This document shows positions 57,201 through 59,770 of a stretch of 59,770 nt of DNA, piece after piece. Position numbers and translations under genes: made by a program. The DNA is from an uncultured Bacteroidales bacterium. Its GTDB lineage: Bacteria; Bacteroidota; Bacteroidia; Bacteroidales; F082. Under the pieces are notes generated by a model that was given only the letters and a program-made list of their open reading frames with translations, did not search any database and was not told the origin of the DNA. The stretch is taken from assembly GCA_905234455.1 (NCBI GenBank), contig CAJOIH010000005.1, positions 1 to 59,770 on the forward strand. Reading direction: 5' to 3'. Position 1 is the first letter of the stretch. Every line of letters starts with the position of its first letter.

Positions 57201-59770
57201 TTGTAATTCACGTTTAGTGTGTTGCCGGCACCGTCGAAAGAGCCTTGGAAGGCGAAGTCGTCGAACAGACCAACCATTGAGGTGGTGCTGATGTCGTTGG
57301 TCATCTGGAAATAATCACTGCTGTGGTTATCTTTGTGAGCGACATAAATGGCGAACTTGTCCCAATCTGCGGCAGAGGCAATCTGATAAGGCGAGCCTTC
57401 GGTACCTTCGCCGGTAAAGGTCTGAGGTGCTGTTATTGGAAGCACATGATGGTCATGGTAAGTTGAAGCATAAGTCATCCATGCATAACCGAGGGCGTTG
57501 TGCAATTCCTCATCAGTCATGTTGGTGGCGTCAATACCCTGGTCGCTGTTCGGGAACACCTTACGAGTATCACCTTCATTGGGGTATTCCAATTTGTCGG
57601 AGCGATAGCAGTTGATGAGGTTGACCGTGGCATCACTGTGTTTGCGGGCGAAATATTCAGAACCATCCGTATCCCATAGCTCTACCCTTATTTCACAAAA
57701 ACAATTGATGAGATTGGCCGTGCAATCCTCCCCAACATAGGCAACCAAGCCGCCCCACTTGGTGGTGTAGGTAGTGCAACCGCCAGGAAGTGTACCAGAT
57801 GTACCAGCAAATTTGCCGTTGTAGGAACAGTTGGTCAGGTTGATGGTTCCTCCGCTGACGCGGCCCACCAAACCTCCGCTGGTGCCGTCGCGCTCATCGG
57901 GATCATTCGTGTGGTTACCTTTATGGTTATAGACTCCGGCCTCGGAATAACACGAGATGAGGTTGGTGGTGCCGTAAGAGTCTCCTACGATGCTGGCGAC
58001 ATTCTTTTTATATTCTTTCTGTATCTCTCCGTCCGCCGTAAGACGCTTGATGGTGGCGTTCTTCACAAAGCGGAACGGGGCACAAACGTTAAGGTATGTT
58101 TGGTCGTAATAATCCAAGGTAATCTTGTGATTGTTACCGTCGAAAGTGCCTTGGAAACTGTGGTTTTCGTCATATCCCACCAACTTAGGTAAGTAGTCTG
58201 GATAATTATCATCGATGGTGTAACTAATGGTAATGTCGGCCATCAGCTTGAAGTATTCGCCATTGTAGGTCTGGTTGCCTGTATTCACCTTTTCGGCGAG
58301 CAAATCCCACTGTTCGTTAGTGTAAATTAGGTAGGGGTCAGTCTCAGTACCAGAGCCACTCCAATAAGAAGGAACATAATGGTCGTAGTTGATGATGACA
58401 TCATTATCGGGCATCCACAGACTGAAGTGGTCTCCGTAATCCTCCAGAGTGCCTGCTGAGGCGGTAAAAACGGGGGAGTTATAGTCAGGTATCGTGCCTG
58501 TGTATTCAATATATAGGTGTGCCTGGTCTCCATTGCCAGAGTAGATAACACCGTCCAACATGATGACTGGATTAATGCTGAGGTTGTCGTAATTATATGC
58601 GGTGATGCCGCTAGTGGTAAATTCCTCAGCAATAGCGCATGGATTCAACGTGACATCCGTACCTCCCGTGATGCTGTGGGGCTGTTTGCCCTGAGAGGTG
58701 CCGAGGGCGGTAGAGAAGTAGTAGCAGTTAATGTCGTCTATAACACCGTTGTCCACCACAAATGGTTTGGAACCGCTGGTACCTACGGTAACTTGAGAAG
58801 GATTGAAGATGCAATGGATGAGGGTGAGGCGAGAACCATCAGTGTTCGTTTTCCAGCCCACCAGACCGCCACAATGGTTTGAGCTTGAACCGAGCAGCTG
58901 GCCGGTGAAGGCACAGCCTTCCAGGGTGCCGTTGATGACATAACCCACCAAACCGCCATGTTGGGCTGAGCCATTGTAGGTGGAGTTGATGGTGACGCTG
59001 CTCTTCACGTTGGTCATCGTGAGGTTGCCCGTACCGTTGCGTCCCACCACGCCGCCGGCATGTGTGTTGGAGGTGTTGATGGTGCCATCGGTGGCGAGAT
59101 TCTTGATGGTGGCGCCGTAAGTGTAGCAGAAGGGGCCACAGAATTCGTCATTGGTTGTATAGTTGACGGTAATGGTGTGGTCGTCGCCATCGAAGGTGCC
59201 ACCGAATGTATTGTAAGTATTCCCGCCAGGATGAGTGCCCACCATAGTGGTGACGCTGATGTCGTCCATCAGCTTGAAGTATTTGTCAGTATAAGAGTTG
59301 CCATTACTCACTTTGGCGGAAAGCATGTTCCATTGGTCAGCTGTATAAATCAAATAGGGGTCGTCCTCGGAGCCTTGGTATTGTGCTTCCCAGTCGATAA
59401 CTTCAATAGCAAGGGTGACGTTGGCATCGGCAGTCATGTTGAAGCTGTTACCGCTGATTGCCGTGCCGTTCACGTAATAGATAAGCATAGAACCATCAGG
59501 AGCCGGAGTGTCGTAGCTGAGGGTGACTGGAGTGTCTAACTTGTAATAATTCACATCGTTACGAGTAAAAGCAACCTCGGCCTCGGCAGTGATGCCCGAG
59601 GCCACACTAAGGGTAAACACCGGCACAGCACCGTCGTTTTCAATAATGTCGTATGGGTCAACATTGTAACCGCCGCAGCCAACACCAGAAGGAGTGACAT
59701 TTTCGCTTGCCACTTTGCAACCATAGTAATAGTTGCGCTCGAGGGTGCTGTAGCTGACACCTCCAGTGAT
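54263..59770 (-). CDS. Giant GLUG-repeat surface protein with T9SS type A sorting domain (5' partial)
   Basis: The frame is open to the right edge, so the N-terminus is missing; about 1835 residues are visible. Four modules of about 310-350 residues each begin with a phrase like TDPYLIYTNEQWDLLAEKV (near 59330, 58300, 57370 and 56310). Each continues through FQGTFDGNNHKITLDY and a series of GLUG-type beta-solenoid turns (GGLVGYVINGTLEGC, AGGVVGRNGTGN). A non-repetitive beta region follows from about 55500. The last 75 residues (GVEGNSVIQVVDLTGRVLKSY to VQKVVVK) form a T9SS type A sorting domain. It is probably a long adhesin-like surface protein. The apparent GTG at 59713 is inside the gene and is not a start. 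Confidence 0.9.
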   Translation of the reverse strand: MTGGVSYSTLERNYYYGCKVASENVTPSGVGCGGYNVDPYDIIENDGAVPVFTLSVASGITAEAEVAFTRNDVNYYKLDTPVTLSYDTPAPDGSMLIYYVNGTAISGNSFNMTADANVTLAIEVIDWEAQYQGSEDDPYLIYTADQWNMLSAKVSNGNSYTDKYFKLMDDISVTTMVGTHPGGNTYNTFGGTFDGDDHTITVNYTTNDEFCGPFCYTYGATIKNLATDGTINTSNTHAGGVVGRNGTGNLTMTNVKSSVTINSTYNGSAQHGGLVGYVINGTLEGCAFTGQLLGSSSNHCGGLVGWKTNTDGSRLTLIHCIFNPSQVTVGTSGSKPFVVDNGVIDDINCYYFSTALGTSQGKQPHSITGGTDVTLNPCAIAEEFTTSGITAYNYDNLSINPVIMLDGVIYSGNGDQAHLYIEYTGTIPDYNSPVFTASAGTLEDYGDHFSLWMPDNDVIINYDHYVPSYWSGSGTETDPYLIYTNEQWDLLAEKVNTGNQTYNGEYFKLMADITISYTIDDNYPDYLPKLVGYDENHSFQGTFDGNNHKITLDYYDQTYLNVCAPFRFVKNATIKRLTADGEIQKEYKKNVASIVGDSYGTTNLISCYSEAGVYNHKGNHTNDPDERDGTSGGLVGRVSGGTINLTNCSYNGKFAGTSGTLPGGCTTYTTKWGGLVAYVGEDCTANLINCFCEIRVELWDTDGSEYFARKHSDATVNLINCYRSDKLEYPNEGDTRKVFPNSDQGIDATNMTDEELHNALGYAWMTYASTYHDHHVLPITAPQTFTGEGTEGSPYQIASAADWDKFAIYVAHKDNHSSDYFQMTNDISTTSMVGLFDDFAFQGSFDGAGNTLNVNYNVTVMPDNKSFSIAAPFAYINNAAIQGLHVTGSIATVGMRPAGVAGFVVGNSCITNCKSEVALSSSYDDDIDAGGFVARVNEDKSVTLTGCLFTGSITYSNPTGYEGGGMVGWTQEDASATLTDCVFAPSAINITKFVTNNDDKKHRMFVGGKEHGNLTRCYYNGVAAASGMVAEGERAYDIIPGQNVTMQLYGIATDYTVSGITIYATGGKGLKFDNVFHAVSGNVLDLGLGVTVPYTVTNYLANGDVITFNDTWNNYTLTMPEEDVTITATFSDVTWDGSGIETDPYRIYYNVQWDLLATNVNAGNNYNGVYFKLMDDISVETMVGSTNRAFRGIFDGGGHTLTFNKGTEASPYDQNFCAPFKAVEGAIIKNLHTTGTIYTSAQHAAGFVAQLIPNSGNFTRFINCRSSMKINSTVASDARNGGFIGSCSDALPSFTQVSNRLSIYFEDCLFDGEFSGTATGWGGFIGYYFWCSSAAGNSGMVHFTRCLFAPSAINISTTDAYSFVRQDAWGWSEMEAKWVHFNANPDAIMTINKLYYTITCGSLQSSPTLVGNKTNIQLRNALGDNWMIVTEEDVEKVVPTMGLVVRVIEGYGDGDGKWAFIASPISGSIAPSNVTNLIGNAIPETNPVVYDFDLYRFNPSGTNGEWENYHAHTSDFDIVNGMGYLYASKENKTLIYTGTFNTDTEKVIENLPQGFNLVGNPFIVKAYVDKPYYKLNDDGSAILADAQSIATAIPPHYGVIVEVEGSENVTFSTTAPNPDGASHNNGNLQIALAQTVDTRGDAGNKTIDNAIVSFNEGSELGKFYFGQQGANIYLPKDDKDYAIAFSDKRGEVPVCFKAAENGSYTLTVNPEGVEMAYLHLIDNLTGADVDLLQAPSYTFTGRTSDYASRFRLVFVANDANLGSEGHDDFAFISNGELIFVGVEGNSVIQVVDLTGRVLKSYHTNEHISIEGLNAGMYLLRLIASDRERVQKVVVK

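Noticed and set aside
59713..59713. Apparent GTG start of the giant GLUG-repeat protein
   Set aside because: The same frame continues upstream to the window edge with ordinary beta-rich coding sequence, so the gene is cut by the window.
54263..59770. Repeated DNA in the giant gene as a CRISPR array
   Set aside because: The repeats are long, degenerate and coding in one continuous frame, with about 1-kb spacing and no cas genes.

Overview
The window comes from a bacterium of the phylum Bacteroidota, most likely an uncultured or host-associated member of the order Bacteroidales. Several signs agree. Promoters have the Bacteroidota form, TTG, about 19-21 bases, then TAnnTTTG. There is a TonB-dependent receptor paired with a DUF4249 lipoprotein. 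Three secreted proteins end in type A sorting domains of the type IX secretion system (T9SS), and a PorT gene for that system is present. A DUF3276 (PUR-type) protein lies next to parAB, and the block parA-parB-DUF5683-dapB-(insert)-lepB-ftsK is present. No rRNA, CRISPR array, insertion sequence or prophage was seen. One tRNA gene (Glu, anticodon TTC) is present.

Layout. 1-523: end of a 2-oxoacid:ferredoxin oxidoreductase gamma subunit. 592-3812 (-): DUF4249 lipoprotein and TonB-dependent receptor. 3829-8635: a mutagenic-repair cluster, with a LexA-like autoproteolytic repressor divergent from a Y-family polymerase and a short C-family DnaE2-like polymerase. 8804-19166: secreted proteins, namely a lipoprotein, a T9SS cargo, a YadA-head/S74-like/T9SS chimera and a 2081-residue Rhs protein with a type-23-like toxin tip and no visible immunity gene. 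19167-24649 (-): transglutaminase-like protein, small membrane protein, tricorn-like S41 protease and DEDDh exonuclease. 24730-35547: DUF3276, parA, parB, DUF5683, dapB, then an inverted two-gene insert, lepB, ftsK, a lolA-like gene and a glycosyltransferase. 35522-38832 (-): lpxA, an unfused lpxC, lpxD and a hypothetical gene. 38951-42745: aminotransferase, heptose-phosphate kinase-like, menG and porT. 42819-49190: tRNA-Glu, a YbjN-like gene, lipoate ligase, two methylthiotransferases, rpsT, radC and wecB. 49095-52905 (-): a compact six-gene operon. 53019-59770: a phosphotransferase-like gene, a small PVGSG-tailed membrane protein and a very large GLUG-repeat T9SS cargo that runs off the window.

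The best candidate for an undescribed system is the 49095-52905 operon. It encodes a Fic AMP-transferase, an RsbW-type ATP-binding kinase, a STAS anti-sigma antagonist, a small alarmone synthetase, a small alarmone hydrolase and a small lipoprotein. Its junctions are uniform: two ATGA overlaps and three 4-base gaps. No sigma factor or PP2C phosphatase is included, so the partner-switch pair seems to be wired to nucleotide signalling (inference).

Other points worth a second look are the palindromic operator candidate abutting the LexA-like start, an apparent in-frame shortening inside the DnaE2-like polymerase, LpxC lacking the FabZ domain usual in this phylum, heptad repeats that supply stop and start codons at gene junctions, an 11-bp inverted repeat resembling paired DnaA boxes upstream of parA, and a terminator T-run that doubles as the -33 box of lpxC.
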